The notes: generated by a model from the sequence alone, not told the origin. A stretch of DNA of 64,000 nucleotides from Chloroflexota bacterium (GCA_024232355.1 JAAEPW010001279.1:17598-81597); one strand, 5' to 3'; positions 16,218-25,926 are shown, counted from the stretch's first letter. A program made the numbers and translations.

Positions 16218-18287
16218 TCAATCGTCCCACTGCTCGCGCAATTCGGCCATGAACTGCGCGGTGCTGCCCCAAAAAATGTTTATGTTCGAGTTCTGGAGAT
16301 ACTGTTGCAAAAAGGCTTGTACGTCCGCGACGTCAGATTCTTCAATCCCCGTCAGTTCCAGTTGCACTCCCACGTGTTTAAAGCGGTGACGCTGCTCCCG
16401 CGTTGCCACTAACCCCCGCATAATGACGCGAAACTCCCAATCGCCCAGACTGTAGCCCAGGAATAGTAGTGAACTATCTGTCAACGTCGCCCAGATATAG
16501 TCGGGGATGCGTTCCATCTCGGACGAAACCTGTACCAAATAGTCCAAATAGTCATCCTCGGTCACCAACAGTGAATCCACCTCTGTGTCGTTGCCAAAGA
16601 GGTGGTAGACCAGTGGTTCTTCCGGCGACGGTTCGTAATCGGGGTCGTCCTCAAATAACGACGGCGATCCATATAGCATCTCGTTCCAGGGGCAGAATTC
16701 GCGGGCCGGTTCCTTGCCCGCCGCTTTTAGTGCCTCGACCATAAAGCTGTCGGGGTTGGTCGTCAGGTAGAGGGGCAGGTTCATGTTGGCCAATATCCGG
16801 TGGGGTTCGTTTGGATTGTCGGCAGTCAGATCCTGCCATCCTATAGCCGAGATCAGATCGGTCAGTGTGTCGTGCTCCTCTTCAGGCCGCATACCTTTTG
16901 GCACCCGTTTGGTGAACTCTCGCATCAAGGTGTCCAACAATTCGTAGCGTGGAAAGTCAGGCCCCTGGCTGCTGGCCATGTACAGGGCCACCCGGGTCAG
17001 ATTGTCCCTATCGTTGAAAGGATAGTCATGCTCCTTGGCCCACGCCTGGGCGATTCGAGCCGGTGTGGGCAGCCAGTGCTCGTGGATGCGCGGCCCGATG
17101 ATGGGCGTGCATTTGCCTTGCTTGATCATCTTGGCCAGCCCAGACCAAAAGATGCGCGGCTTGGCCCCTAGCACCTGTCCACGGGCGTCGGCCTCGCCGC
17201 CCCACACCTGGCCCGACTTGAGCCGCATAAAGAGCACCGGTACGGCGGCGTCTGGGCGTCCGGCGGTCAACAGTGTGCTGCGCGCCTCGTTGAGGGCGAG
17301 ATCGGCCATACCGTGCTCTGTCAGCCGCTGGTAGAATATGGTGCTCAATTTGCGGGCGGTCTCGATCGAGACAAAATCCTGCATCGCGACCACGGCCGGC
17401 ATGCCGGACGCGATAAACTTGGGGCCTAGCCCCAGGAACGCATCTGCGGTGGAGCGGACCGCGCTCTGACATGCAGCCAAAAAGACCAGACGAGGACGTA
17501 CTTTCTGGCGCGCACCCATCCCGACCAACAGATCATCGGTCACGATTTGGGTGTTGCCTTCGTCATCCTGCAAATAGAGAGCGGCTTGGCCCCGCCGTTT
17601 GCTGAACGCGCCGTGTCCCAAATAGTGCAAGACGTGGTAATTGGACTTGTCTCCATCCACCCCCTGGCGTAAGGCGGCTTCCAATCGCTCCAGCGTCACC
17701 GGTGGCTCGAGAAAATCTATCTCCAAGTCACCGGGATCAACGTCTTCCAACACTGACTCAAACGTCTCTCGCTCCAATGCCACGTCCAGCGGCGCTAGCT
17801 CGTACTTTTCTTCCAGGTCGTTGGGGTTAGAGATGACGACCAACACGCGGATGGGGCGTTCTTCCACCTCGCCGCCCCACGGCAGCGAGACCGGCAGGTA
17901 GCGGGAAAAGGGGGTGTCGGCGTCGGCAGAGATCAGGCTATCTTTCTCTTGGAGCAACTCCCACGGCAAGGCGTGGAGTTCGGCGGCGTCCGGATCTATG
18001 CGCAGGCGGACGCGGCGCTGCGGGGCATGTCCTCGGGCTTCGACCCACGCATCGTCCAGGGTGTCGTCTGCAAAGAGTGCGTTGAATAACTGCTCTCCGT
18101 CGTCCACCGGATCGCCGCTAGAGGTCCAGGGCACAATGTCTTGGGTCAGAACACCGCGCGGGAACTCTTGCTGATCTCCCAGGGTGATTTCGACCGGGTA
18201 ACCGGCGACACGGTCATCAAGGGGAAAGATGCGAATTTCCAAGTCAACGAATTGCTCGTCATTTAGCAAAGTGGTGGTATCTGTCAT
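16218..18287 (-). CDS. CHAT protease - SIR2-like NADase fusion
   Basis: 689 aa. Residues about 145-355 form a CHAT (caspase-like) domain with the dyad His225 in HYLGHGAF and Cys273 in FLAACQSA. Residues about 378-680 are a SIR2_2-type domain: PIIGPRIH near the NAD site, LYLTTNPDSF with the conserved Asn, VYHLFGN with the conserved His, and LLFLGYSLGDWEFR near the end. Residues 1-140 are an acidic N-terminal region without a named domain. CHAT peptidases and SIR2 NADases are both known effectors in bacterial immune or cell-death systems; having both in one chain gives two possible activities. It starts at ATG 18287 behind AGAGGATG and follows the STAND gene by 26 bases, so STAND is its likely regulator. 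No membrane segment is present. Confidence 0.85.
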   Translation of the reverse strand: MTDTTTLLNDEQFVDLEIRIFPLDDRVAGYPVEITLGDQQEFPRGVLTQDIVPWTSSGDPVDDGEQLFNALFADDTLDDAWVEARGHAPQRRVRLRIDPDAAELHALPWELLQEKDSLISADADTPFSRYLPVSLPWGGEVEERPIRVLVVISNPNDLEEKYELAPLDVALERETFESVLEDVDPGDLEIDFLEPPVTLERLEAALRQGVDGDKSNYHVLHYLGHGAFSKRRGQAALYLQDDEGNTQIVTDDLLVGMGARQKVRPRLVFLAACQSAVRSTADAFLGLGPKFIASGMPAVVAMQDFVSIETARKLSTIFYQRLTEHGMADLALNEARSTLLTAGRPDAAVPVLFMRLKSGQVWGGEADARGQVLGAKPRIFWSGLAKMIKQGKCTPIIGPRIHEHWLPTPARIAQAWAKEHDYPFNDRDNLTRVALYMASSQGPDFPRYELLDTLMREFTKRVPKGMRPEEEHDTLTDLISAIGWQDLTADNPNEPHRILANMNLPLYLTTNPDSFMVEALKAAGKEPAREFCPWNEMLYGSPSLFEDDPDYEPSPEEPLVYHLFGNDTEVDSLLVTEDDYLDYLVQVSSEMERIPDYIWATLTDSSLLFLGYSLGDWEFRVIMRGLVATREQRHRFKHVGVQLELTGIEESDVADVQAFLQQYLQNSNINIFWGSTAQFMAELREQWDD

Positions 18288-18313
18288 TTGTCACATCCTC
18301 TTTTCTGTGCTCG

Positions 18314-21300
18314 TCAATTTTCATTCCGTAGTGTCTCTATGGTTTGCTCGTTAAAGGGATTCTCCCCGGCTGCCAGTTGGGCGATCCAACTCTCACGATC
18401 CGAGATGAATTGCGCGTACTCTTCGGCACCTGCCTCTTGCCACTGTTCCACGGCAGACGTGAAATCCTCAATCGCTCCCATAACATCTCCCGTCAGCGCG
18501 CGAGCCAGTCCTCGGCTGTCGCGAGAGGATGGCATCAACTCTACGGCCCGCTCACAGACCGGCAAGACCAGTTCCGCAAAACCATGGAGGCTTGCAGAGC
18601 GGCAAACCGTCTCGTAGAGATTGCCGTCAGAGATGTCGCTGGTCCATTCGATGGCCCGCTCGTAGGCACGGGACGCGACTTCACTGCTGCCGAATAGGGC
18701 AAACGCTTCCGCCTGATCAATTTTTGCCTTGATGATAGAAGAGTGACGGGGTAACTGCGCGCACGTCTGCCGATACGATGCATCGGCAAGATGACGCTGC
18801 CACTCTTCCCACGTCATGTTGCGGGAGGTTCGCTGGCAGGCGACATCTCGTAGATCCTCCATCCGGGTATGATACTGGCGCACGGTGCCGTCGTTGCTAG
18901 TAACCAGGATGCGGCTTTCGTCGGCGTTCCACTCTGCCTGATTGATCTGGTCCGTGTAACCAGCAAAGGCGAACAATTCTACCCCTGTAACAGCGTCCCA
19001 CACCCGCGCGGCGTATTCCAAGCATTCCTGAGAGTCGCCTACTTGGTCACACCCAGTGGTTAAAATTTGGCTTTCATCACTGTTCCACCTGGCTTGGCTG
19101 CCAGAGAGCGTAAACATTTCCTCCCCCGTAGCGGCGTCCCACAGCCGTGTTGTACCATCTGAACTGAAGGTCAGGATACGGCTTTCATCCCCGTTCCACT
19201 GGGCTTGATGGATCGCATTCGTGTGTCCTGAGAGGGTGAACGTTTCTTCTCCCATGGCCGTATCTCGTACTCGTACTGCATAGTCAGGATAGCCATCGAT
19301 GGTCAGGACGCGGCTTCCATCCGCGTTCCACGTCGCCTCGACCCATCCCATATTGCCAGAGGCGGAGAACTTTTCTTCCCCTGTGACAGTGTCCCACACG
19401 CGCACCGTGGCCTGTTCACACGAACCGGAATCGTCCTGGCTGTGACATCTGGCGGTCAGGATATGGTCTGTATCGGCGTTCCATTCAACCATGTCGTCAG
19501 AAAAGGTGTGCGTTTCTTCCTCTGTGGTAGCAGTCGCTAACGCTTCCAAGTCCCACACCCGCGCTACGGCTTGTTCACACGAGCCAGCATCATCTCGGCG
19601 ATCACAACCGGTGGTCAGGACGTGGTTTCCATCGGTGGTCCAGTTTGCTTCGTTCAAATATTCTTGATCAGGGAGAGTGAGTGATTCCTCTCCCGTGCTC
19701 GCATCCCACACCTGCACCGTGGCCTCCTCGCATAAACCGGCGTCATCTTGATGATTACACCTGGAGGTCAGGATACGGTCTTTGCCGGCGTTCCACTCGA
19801 CCCGGTCAGCGTCGAGGACAAAGAGTTCGGTTTCTGTGATAATGGTTTCTGACGTTTTTATACCCCACACCCGCGCCACCCCGTCGTCGCTTTTGGTCAG
19901 AATTTGGCTTTCATCCGCATTCCACACCGCTTGCCAGATGCCGCTCTCATAGATGAGGAGAGTGAGCAGTTCTTCCCCCGTGACTGTATCCCATACCCGT
20001 ATCGTGCTCCCCAGGCACTCTCCCTGGTCGTTCATCTGGTTGCACTCGGTGGTCAAGATGCGGCTCTCATCCCCGTTCCACTGGGCCTGATCGCCAGAAA
20101 AGCTGGGTAGTTCGCTCCCGGTTGCCACGTCCCACACTGTCACTGTGCCGTCGTCGCCGGTGATCAGAATGCGACTTTCATCTTTGTTCCATACCGCCTG
20201 CCGGACGCCGGAGAGGGTGAGCGTTTCTTCCCCCGTGACCGCATCCCACACCCGGGCTGTGTCCTCACCGCTCTTGGTCAAAATCTGACTTTCGTCGGTG
20301 CTCCACATTGCCCAGTCGCCAGACAGGGTGAGTGTCTCTGCGCCTGTCCACGCGTTCCATACCTGCGTCGTGTCGTCCCAACTGGCGGTCAGGATTTGGC
20401 TTTCGTCGGCATTCCACACTGCGACGTTGACCCCAGACCAGCCGTCGGAGAGGGTGTCTTCGGCTCCCAAAGTGAGCAGTTCGGCCCCTGACCACGTATC
20501 CCACACCCGCACTGTGGCTGCTTCACACTGCTCTCCCGAATCGTCCATGCGGTCGCAGCCTGCGGTCAGGATGCGGCCTCCGTTGGTGTTCCACGTCGCT
20601 TGCCAGATCGCACCCGTGTGACTGGAAAAGGTAAAGGGTTTGGTTGCAGTGATCGCGTTCCACAACTGCGCCGTATAGTTTGGCGCGCCGCTGGTGATCA
20701 GGATGTGGCTTCCATAGGCGTTCCACTCCGCCTCAACTCGTCCCTCATAGCCAGAGAGGATGAGCGTTTCTTCGCCGGTGAAAGCGTTCCACACTCGCAC
20801 CGTACCGTCGTCGCTGGTGGTCAGGATGCGGTTTTCACTGGCGTTCCACTCTGCTTGCCGGATACTGCCCACGTGACCAGAGAGGATCGCGGTAGCTTCC
20901 AAGGTGGGTGTCTCTGCCGTGGTAGCGGCCACTGATGCTTCTATATCCCACACCCACGCCGTGGCCTCTTCACAGGAACCAGCATCGTCTCGACGATCGC
21001 ATCCAGTGGTCAGGATGCGGCTTTCGTCGGTGTTCCATATTCCCCAGTCGCCGGGGAGGGTGAGGATTTCTTCTCTTGTGGCAGCAGCCGCTGACGCTTC
21101 CAAGTCCCACATCCGTACTGAGGCTTGTTCGCACCTTCCCTGTTCGCTTATTTGCTCGCAACCGGCAGTCAGGATGCGGCTTTCGTCGGCGTTCCATTGG
21201 GCCTGGCCACCAGGGAGAGCGATCAGTTCTACCCCTCTGGTTGCATTCCACACCCGCACTCTGCCCGCCAAACATTCAAGGCTAGATTCATCTCGTTGAT

Positions 21301-23311
21301 CGCACTCGGTGGTCAGGAGACGGCTTTCATCGGCGCTCCACATCGCCCGGTCGCCAGAGATGTCCAGTAATTCTTGACCCGTGACAGCGTTCCACACGCG
21401 TGTCGTGCCGTCATCGCTGGCGGTCAGGATACGATTTCCATCCCCGTTCCACTCTGCCTGCCAGACACTGCCCTCGTGACCTGAGAGGATGAGGGGAGGG
21501 CGACCCAGGTGGGTCAAGACCTGGTGCAAAGCGGCAAAGGCCTCGGTCGTTTCTTCCATAGATCCCGCTTCGATGGCCAAGAGCGAAGCTAGTTGATAGT
21601 TGTTTTTCTCAAGTTCGTAGGTAGATTGAAGCGCCATCTGCCGGGAGAGAGCCAAACGGGCCAGTCCTTCGGCTTTTGCCCTGGCTTGTTCCGCCTCTGT
21701 CTTGGCCTGTTCCGCTTCCTCACGTCGGTTGTCCGCCTCATCCTTTGCCGCCTCTGCCGTGGCGCGGGCGATGGCACTGATGGTAGATTCCGCCACGGCC
21801 GTAGCGGCAGCGTGCTGGGCCTCGTCCCGCGCATCTTCTGCTGCCTGCCATTGCCACATGGCCACCACTGACAACATGAGGATAATGACACCCACGATGG
21901 AAAAGACACCGATCAGCACTCTGCGTCGTTTTCGCGCCTGAATGTGTTCCTGCTCGGCCAGTTGGCTGGCTTCTAGGAATTCCCGCTCGTAGGGTTCTAC
22001 TTCATCGGCATTCGTCGCCGCCCAAGCCAATGCCTCGGCCAGAACATCTTCGTGGTAGAGCAAAGAGTCTTCCCCTGTCTCCCCCCAACGGCGGGCGGCG
22101 GTCCGCAAGGGTGTCTCGCGCGCTGCCTCCCAATCCTGGTTCGATTCCAGGATCGGTTCTACCAGTCGGTCGTGGCATATTTCGTACCAACGCGTACCGG
22201 CTCGCACGTCGGCACGGATCATGCGCCGTTCCTCCAACACGTCGACGGCTGCATTGGGCAGTTCGGCGGTTTCTTTCCGCCCGCGCAATACCAGGCCGCG
22301 GGTCTCCATAGGTGTGATCAACTGCTCGGCAAACCACCATCGTATCTTGCGCTCGCGTGCACTGGTTTCATTGACCGCCGCTTCCACAGCGTTCTCGTAA
22401 AAGTCGGTCAATGCGCGGTCAATGTTCCCGTATTGCTCTACCTCTTCCCATTGGATGGCATAATCGCCCTGTTCCGGCAGGTTGTCCCACAATTGGCTGC
22501 AAATGACTTGCAACTGCACCGGCTCGACATAAGGGCCGAGGATGTATTGTTCTTTCAATTCACCCTCTTCGTTGGTGTGTTGCACTTTGACACGTCGCAT
22601 ATCGTCTATCATGCGTTCGGCAACGCCCGGATCATAACTACAGCCAGCGTTTATGGCCGGTTTGGTTATCGCTTCCAGCGCGCCTTTGGGTCCCAATCGC
22701 TCCATACGGAAGCGCGTCCGCAGGCGGCGCGGCAACAGGGAGGCATAGGTATCCATCGATGCCACATAGTCCTCGCGCATCGCAAAGACCACTCCCAGAT
22801 TGGGTATTCCGTGCATTGCCTTGCGTACCTGTTGGAAAAAGCCTCGCGCCTCCTGCCATCGCTCTCGATGCGTGGTGAAAATTTCTTCGAATTGATCCCA
22901 GATCAAGATGGGAGGCACATAATTGTCGTCATCGTCCTTAGGGCAGCGCTGGCGCAGGAACGATAGCAATGTGTGATCGGTCAGCATGTCCACCGGGGTA
23001 TCGGGATCGGCCAGTTCCGTCAGTGTGCTAAAGACAAAGATATTGTCCACCTGTTCGTGGTTGATCCCCGGCGGCAGTTCACCGCCTACCCGTGCCACCG
23101 GCAGAACGTAAAAATTCCTCTCCTCTAGCGCAGGGATGACCTGGGCGTTGAGGATCGAGGATTTGCCTGCGCCCGACTGAGCATAAAAGAGCACCACTCG
23201 CTCGGCTACGATCTTGGACACCAGGTCTCGTGCTTCTCGCTTGCGACCGTAAAAACTACCTCGGTCCTCACGGTCGTATGGTCGTGGTCCTATGTAAGGA
23301 TTGTTTTTCAT
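18314..23311 (-). CDS. Membrane STAND ATPase with ~19 WD40 blades and a TPR-like tail
   Basis: 1665 aa. Residues 1-430 are an nSTAND-type NTPase: YIGPRPYD start, Walker A QSGAGKSS (45-52), Walker B ILIWDQFEE (135-143), and a winged-helix region with WYEICHDRLVEPI. One membrane helix lies at about 464-486 (VLIGVFSIVGVIILMLSVVAMW), followed by an Ala/Glu-rich coiled coil to about 570. Then come about 19 WD40-like blades, most with RVWDA.TGEE. Nine blades carry an Asp-rich insert with two Cys spaced by 8 or 9 residues (for example GCDRRDDAGSCEEA). The last ~170 residues hold the WEEWQRHL tail and a TPR-like stretch. If the N-terminus is cytoplasmic, the propellers are outside the membrane. It lies 16 bases after the phosphatase gene and 26 before CHAT-SIR2. 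The likely role is a sensor switch for the effector. Confidence 0.88.
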   Translation of the reverse strand: MKNNPYIGPRPYDREDRGSFYGRKREARDLVSKIVAERVVLFYAQSGAGKSSILNAQVIPALEERNFYVLPVARVGGELPPGINHEQVDNIFVFSTLTELADPDTPVDMLTDHTLLSFLRQRCPKDDDDNYVPPILIWDQFEEIFTTHRERWQEARGFFQQVRKAMHGIPNLGVVFAMREDYVASMDTYASLLPRRLRTRFRMERLGPKGALEAITKPAINAGCSYDPGVAERMIDDMRRVKVQHTNEEGELKEQYILGPYVEPVQLQVICSQLWDNLPEQGDYAIQWEEVEQYGNIDRALTDFYENAVEAAVNETSARERKIRWWFAEQLITPMETRGLVLRGRKETAELPNAAVDVLEERRMIRADVRAGTRWYEICHDRLVEPILESNQDWEAARETPLRTAARRWGETGEDSLLYHEDVLAEALAWAATNADEVEPYEREFLEASQLAEQEHIQARKRRRVLIGVFSIVGVIILMLSVVAMWQWQAAEDARDEAQHAAATAVAESTISAIARATAEAAKDEADNRREEAEQAKTEAEQARAKAEGLARLALSRQMALQSTYELEKNNYQLASLLAIEAGSMEETTEAFAALHQVLTHLGRPPLILSGHEGSVWQAEWNGDGNRILTASDDGTTRVWNAVTGQELLDISGDRAMWSADESRLLTTECDQRDESSLECLAGRVRVWNATRGVELIALPGGQAQWNADESRILTAGCEQISEQGRCEQASVRMWDLEASAAAATREEILTLPGDWGIWNTDESRILTTGCDRRDDAGSCEEATAWVWDIEASVAATTAETPTLEATAILSGHVGSIRQAEWNASENRILTTSDDGTVRVWNAFTGEETLILSGYEGRVEAEWNAYGSHILITSGAPNYTAQLWNAITATKPFTFSSHTGAIWQATWNTNGGRILTAGCDRMDDSGEQCEAATVRVWDTWSGAELLTLGAEDTLSDGWSGVNVAVWNADESQILTASWDDTTQVWNAWTGAETLTLSGDWAMWSTDESQILTKSGEDTARVWDAVTGEETLTLSGVRQAVWNKDESRILITGDDGTVTVWDVATGSELPSFSGDQAQWNGDESRILTTECNQMNDQGECLGSTIRVWDTVTGEELLTLLIYESGIWQAVWNADESQILTKSDDGVARVWGIKTSETIITETELFVLDADRVEWNAGKDRILTSRCNHQDDAGLCEEATVQVWDASTGEESLTLPDQEYLNEANWTTDGNHVLTTGCDRRDDAGSCEQAVARVWDLEALATATTEEETHTFSDDMVEWNADTDHILTARCHSQDDSGSCEQATVRVWDTVTGEEKFSASGNMGWVEATWNADGSRVLTIDGYPDYAVRVRDTAMGEETFTLSGHTNAIHQAQWNGDESRILTFSSDGTTRLWDAATGEEMFTLSGSQARWNSDESQILTTGCDQVGDSQECLEYAARVWDAVTGVELFAFAGYTDQINQAEWNADESRILVTSNDGTVRQYHTRMEDLRDVACQRTSRNMTWEEWQRHLADASYRQTCAQLPRHSSIIKAKIDQAEAFALFGSSEVASRAYERAIEWTSDISDGNLYETVCRSASLHGFAELVLPVCERAVELMPSSRDSRGLARALTGDVMGAIEDFTSAVEQWQEAGAEEYAQFISDRESWIAQLAAGENPFNEQTIETLRNEN

Positions 23312-23327
23312 TGTTTAGCCCCCGTTG

Positions 23328-24968
23328 TTAATTATTGTTGCTTTGGATCAAGCTGCGAACGACGATCATCAAGGTGATGTCGTCAAACTGGGGTGCATCA
23401 CCCACAAAGCTGTGAATCTCTGCCATCAACGTGTTCTGTAAATCTTGGGCCGGGCGTCCGAGGTTGGTTTGTACGATTTTCAACAGCCTTTCCTCACCAA
23501 AGAACACGTCCTGCTCGTTTTCTGCGTCAGTGATACCATCGGTGTACAATACCAATAGATCGCCGGGAGCAAGCTGGATGGTTTTCTGCTCCCAGGTCGT
23601 GTCTGTGGTAACGCCCAACGCCATACCCGTTTTGGTCAATGTCTGTATCTCGTTGTCGTTCTGAACGCTGAGCAAGTACGGCGGATTGTGCCCGGCGTTG
23701 CAAAAAGTCAACGTGCCGTCGATGGTGTCTATAATACCGTAAAAGACGGTAACGAACAAATCGGCGCGGGTGTCCGTCAGGATGCGGCGGTTGGCGACCT
23801 TTAGCACGTAATCCGGTCGCGAGTGGTACTGTGGGGCATAGGTGCGAATGAGCGTGCGGCTCAGGGCCATGTAGAGGGCGGCCCCAGTTCCCTTGTCGGC
23901 GACGTCGGCGATCGATGGATGGTCGTCAGGTGAAAATGTTCCTTGACCAACATGGTGGATGAGGGTTTGGGCAGGAAAGATGCGGATTTCTATCAGGCTA
24001 AGCGGAAACATGTTGAAGACGTGTTCCTTTAGCACGCTAGGCAAAGTGGAAGCGTCGGGAGGGGCATGGATGATGGCGCGTCCCAATCGTTCTAGTTTTT
24101 CCAGCTCGCGGGATCGTTGCTGGCTGCGTTCAGCGGTCTGGCTCAGTTGATGGGCCAGCAAACTTGCCAGTAACACTCCGGCGACAAAAAAGAGATACCC
24201 GCCAAGCCCGTGTTCGGTGTATAGGCTGGCTGCCAGAATGGCAAAGGGAGTGATCAAGATAGAGGAGCTCGTTACAATGGCCCAGAATCTGACGTACGCT
24301 CTCATCGGATTCCCCGTCTTGGCCACAAAGTTGATGTTAGAGAGCCAACGGGGCAGCCAGATCAGGCTTTCTAACAGCCACCAGACGAACGTCGCGCCAA
24401 AAGCCGGCAGCACTTGCTCAAGCGTCAGTCCGGGCAGAGGAAAGGCCCCGCCCGATGCGCCAACGCCGGCCCAGCGTTCGTAGAGAGTCAGTGCGACCAA
24501 GCTGGCAAAGGTTGTACCGACCAAGTTAAATGTGATGTTCCGGGCGCAACTCCAATGCCAACTTGTTGTGGCAAATTCCCGCCATTGACGGGCGTAAACA
24601 ATCAATAGCCAGAGGATGACCAACCACAAAGCGCTGGGACCGAATATCAGGACCGCTGACCAGGTAATGACAGGCTCAAGAGAGCTTTGAAAATCAGAAT
24701 AGCCTCCCGGTGTCATCTCGGCGAGAAGAAAAAAATCAAACCGACTGAAAACAAACAGCAGGACGAATAAAAGAGACATCGTCAGCCATTCTGCACGGAT
24801 CAAGGTCAGATCTGTGTTGGTCACCAGCTACACCAAGCCCACGAGCACCAACGGCGCTGTGTACAAGAATCCGATTACATTGCCCACGTTGCTCACACGG
24901 TCCTGCCCGCTCATGGTTTCCAACTCGGGCCAAAACTTGCTGGCGATGGTCAGTAATTTCTCTTCCAC
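23328..24968 (-). pseudogene. SpoIIE/PP2C-type phosphatase gene with amber stop and missing internal segment
   Basis: The full reading frame starts at GTG 24968 behind AAAGGAA and encodes 46 residues (MEEKLLTIASKFWPELETMS... to LVLVGLV). It then has TAG at 24828-24830 and continues in the same frame as LVTNTDLTLI for 498 residues. The second part has several membrane helices, a truncated GAF-like piece, and SpoIIE motifs DVADKG, LYTDGITDAEN and FDDITLM. The segment that should hold the first metal-binding motif (GGDFYD or similar) between the GAF-like part and DVADKG is absent; the join is near 23905-23950. From memory of related Chloroflexota phosphatases, the TAG replaces Trp (GLVWLV) and about 150 or more residues are deleted. 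A shortened protein could still start at GTG 24824, four codons after nothing but the stop and Leu-Val. Catalysis looks doubtful. Confidence 0.75.
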
Positions 24969-25007
24969 GTTTTATTCCTTTGTCTTTTGCTTACTTTGCC
25001 GCTGCAT

Positions 25008-25127
25008 CTACCTGCGTTGTCTTTTGCCCTTTCGCCGGCTCTGAAACACACTCAGCAAAAAGCCAACGGCTGCGCCCAAGCCAAGCCAAATCGTCCACCT
25101 GCGGGTCGAGGCCTCGACGGGGGCCAT
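25008..25127 (-). CDS. 39-aa single-pass membrane peptide
   Basis: ATG 25127 follows a strong site (GGAGGAAAG, 2-3 bases of spacing to AA-ATG). The peptide begins MAPVEASTRRWTIW, has one hydrophobic helix (LGLGAAVGFLLSVF) and ends with a basic tail SRRKGKRQRR before TAG. It sits between the response regulator and the phosphatase, in line with both. No family is recognised. The strong ribosome site and protein-like layout support a real gene; it is too short for more. Confidence 0.5.
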   Translation of the reverse strand: MAPVEASTRRWTIWLGLGAAVGFLLSVFQSRRKGKRQRR

Positions 25128-25221
25128 TTCTTTCCTCCAGGTGCGGCGCAGTCCTCAGCGATAGGTGGGCACGGTGAGCGCTGGTAGCAACACGTCTGCA
25201 CTGCTAAGAAATACACCCATA

Positions 25222-25887
25222 TCAGATCTCATCTTGCTTGCGCCGCCGTCTCAAGGCCTCTAACTGGGGTGTGACGTGCTCTTTGTAGCAATCAGGGCAG
25301 ATGCCGTGGCTGAAGAGGGCCTCCGACCGAGCCTCGATGTAAGATTCAACCCGGTGCCAATAGTCCTGATCATCCCGCACCCGCTTGCAGTAAGAGCAGA
25401 TGGGCAAAAGTCCCTCCAGTTTTTTGACCTTGGCCAGTGCCTCTTCCAGTTCGCGCACCCGCTCGGTCAATTGCTTTTGAAGCTCACGCAACTTGAGATG
25501 TGTTTCGACGCGCGCTAGCACCTCCTCCACCTGAAGCGGCTTTGTAACATAGTCCACTCCGCCAAGCGTGAATGCTTTGACCTTGTCCTCGGTCTGATCC
25601 AACGCACTGATGAAAATGACGGGGATGTTACGCGTGCGCGGGTCGGCCTTTAACTGTTCGCACACCTCATAGCCGCTCAGGCCGGGCATCTTGATGTCAA
25701 GCAAAATCAAGTCCGGCGGGGCAGCCTGCGCGTTCATCAAAGCCAGCTTGCCGTTGGGCGCCAGGCGCACTTTGTAGCCCTGTTCACCCAACATACCAGA
25801 AAGCAATCTCAAGTTGGCAGGCGTATCGTCCACAATGAGAATATCACCAGCAATCAACATTTCTGTATCTGCAATAGACGAGTTCAT
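25222..25887 (-). CDS. Response regulator: receiver - coiled coil - Cys4 zinc-like tail
   Basis: 221 aa. Residues about 13-130 are a receiver domain: ILIVDDTPAN, phospho-acceptor Asp in LILLDIKMPGLSGYE, Lys in DYVTKPL. A coiled coil follows (RELQKQLTERVRELEEALAKV). The last ~50 residues carry CSYC and CPDC pairs (LPICSYCKRVRDDQDYW, HGICPDCYKEHV), probably a zinc-binding module used for protein contacts. There is no DNA-binding domain. It is 39 bases after hybrid kinase 25927-29268 and may be its partner. It leads the STAND/CHAT block. Confidence 0.85.
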   Translation of the reverse strand: MNSSIADTEMLIAGDILIVDDTPANLRLLSGMLGEQGYKVRLAPNGKLALMNAQAAPPDLILLDIKMPGLSGYEVCEQLKADPRTRNIPVIFISALDQTEDKVKAFTLGGVDYVTKPLQVEEVLARVETHLKLRELQKQLTERVRELEEALAKVKKLEGLLPICSYCKRVRDDQDYWHRVESYIEARSEALFSHGICPDCYKEHVTPQLEALRRRRKQDEI

Positions 25888-25926
25888 TGTTTTTCCTCCA
25901 TATCTGTCATTTCGGTTGAGAGATTC

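Noticed and set aside
22052..22966. 304-aa plus-strand frame inside the STAND gene
   Set aside because: Antisense shadow of a clear STAND NTPase domain with Walker motifs.
8666..24830. Genome-wide TAG recoding
   Set aside because: TAG is used as the normal stop at 10002, 15059 and 50912; the paralogous fusions 10002 and 12793 end at the same residue with TAG and TAA.
25130..25221. 21-aa frame (MGVFLSSADVLLPALTVPTYR) right after the response regulator stop
   Set aside because: Weak ribosome site and no protein-like features beyond chance.
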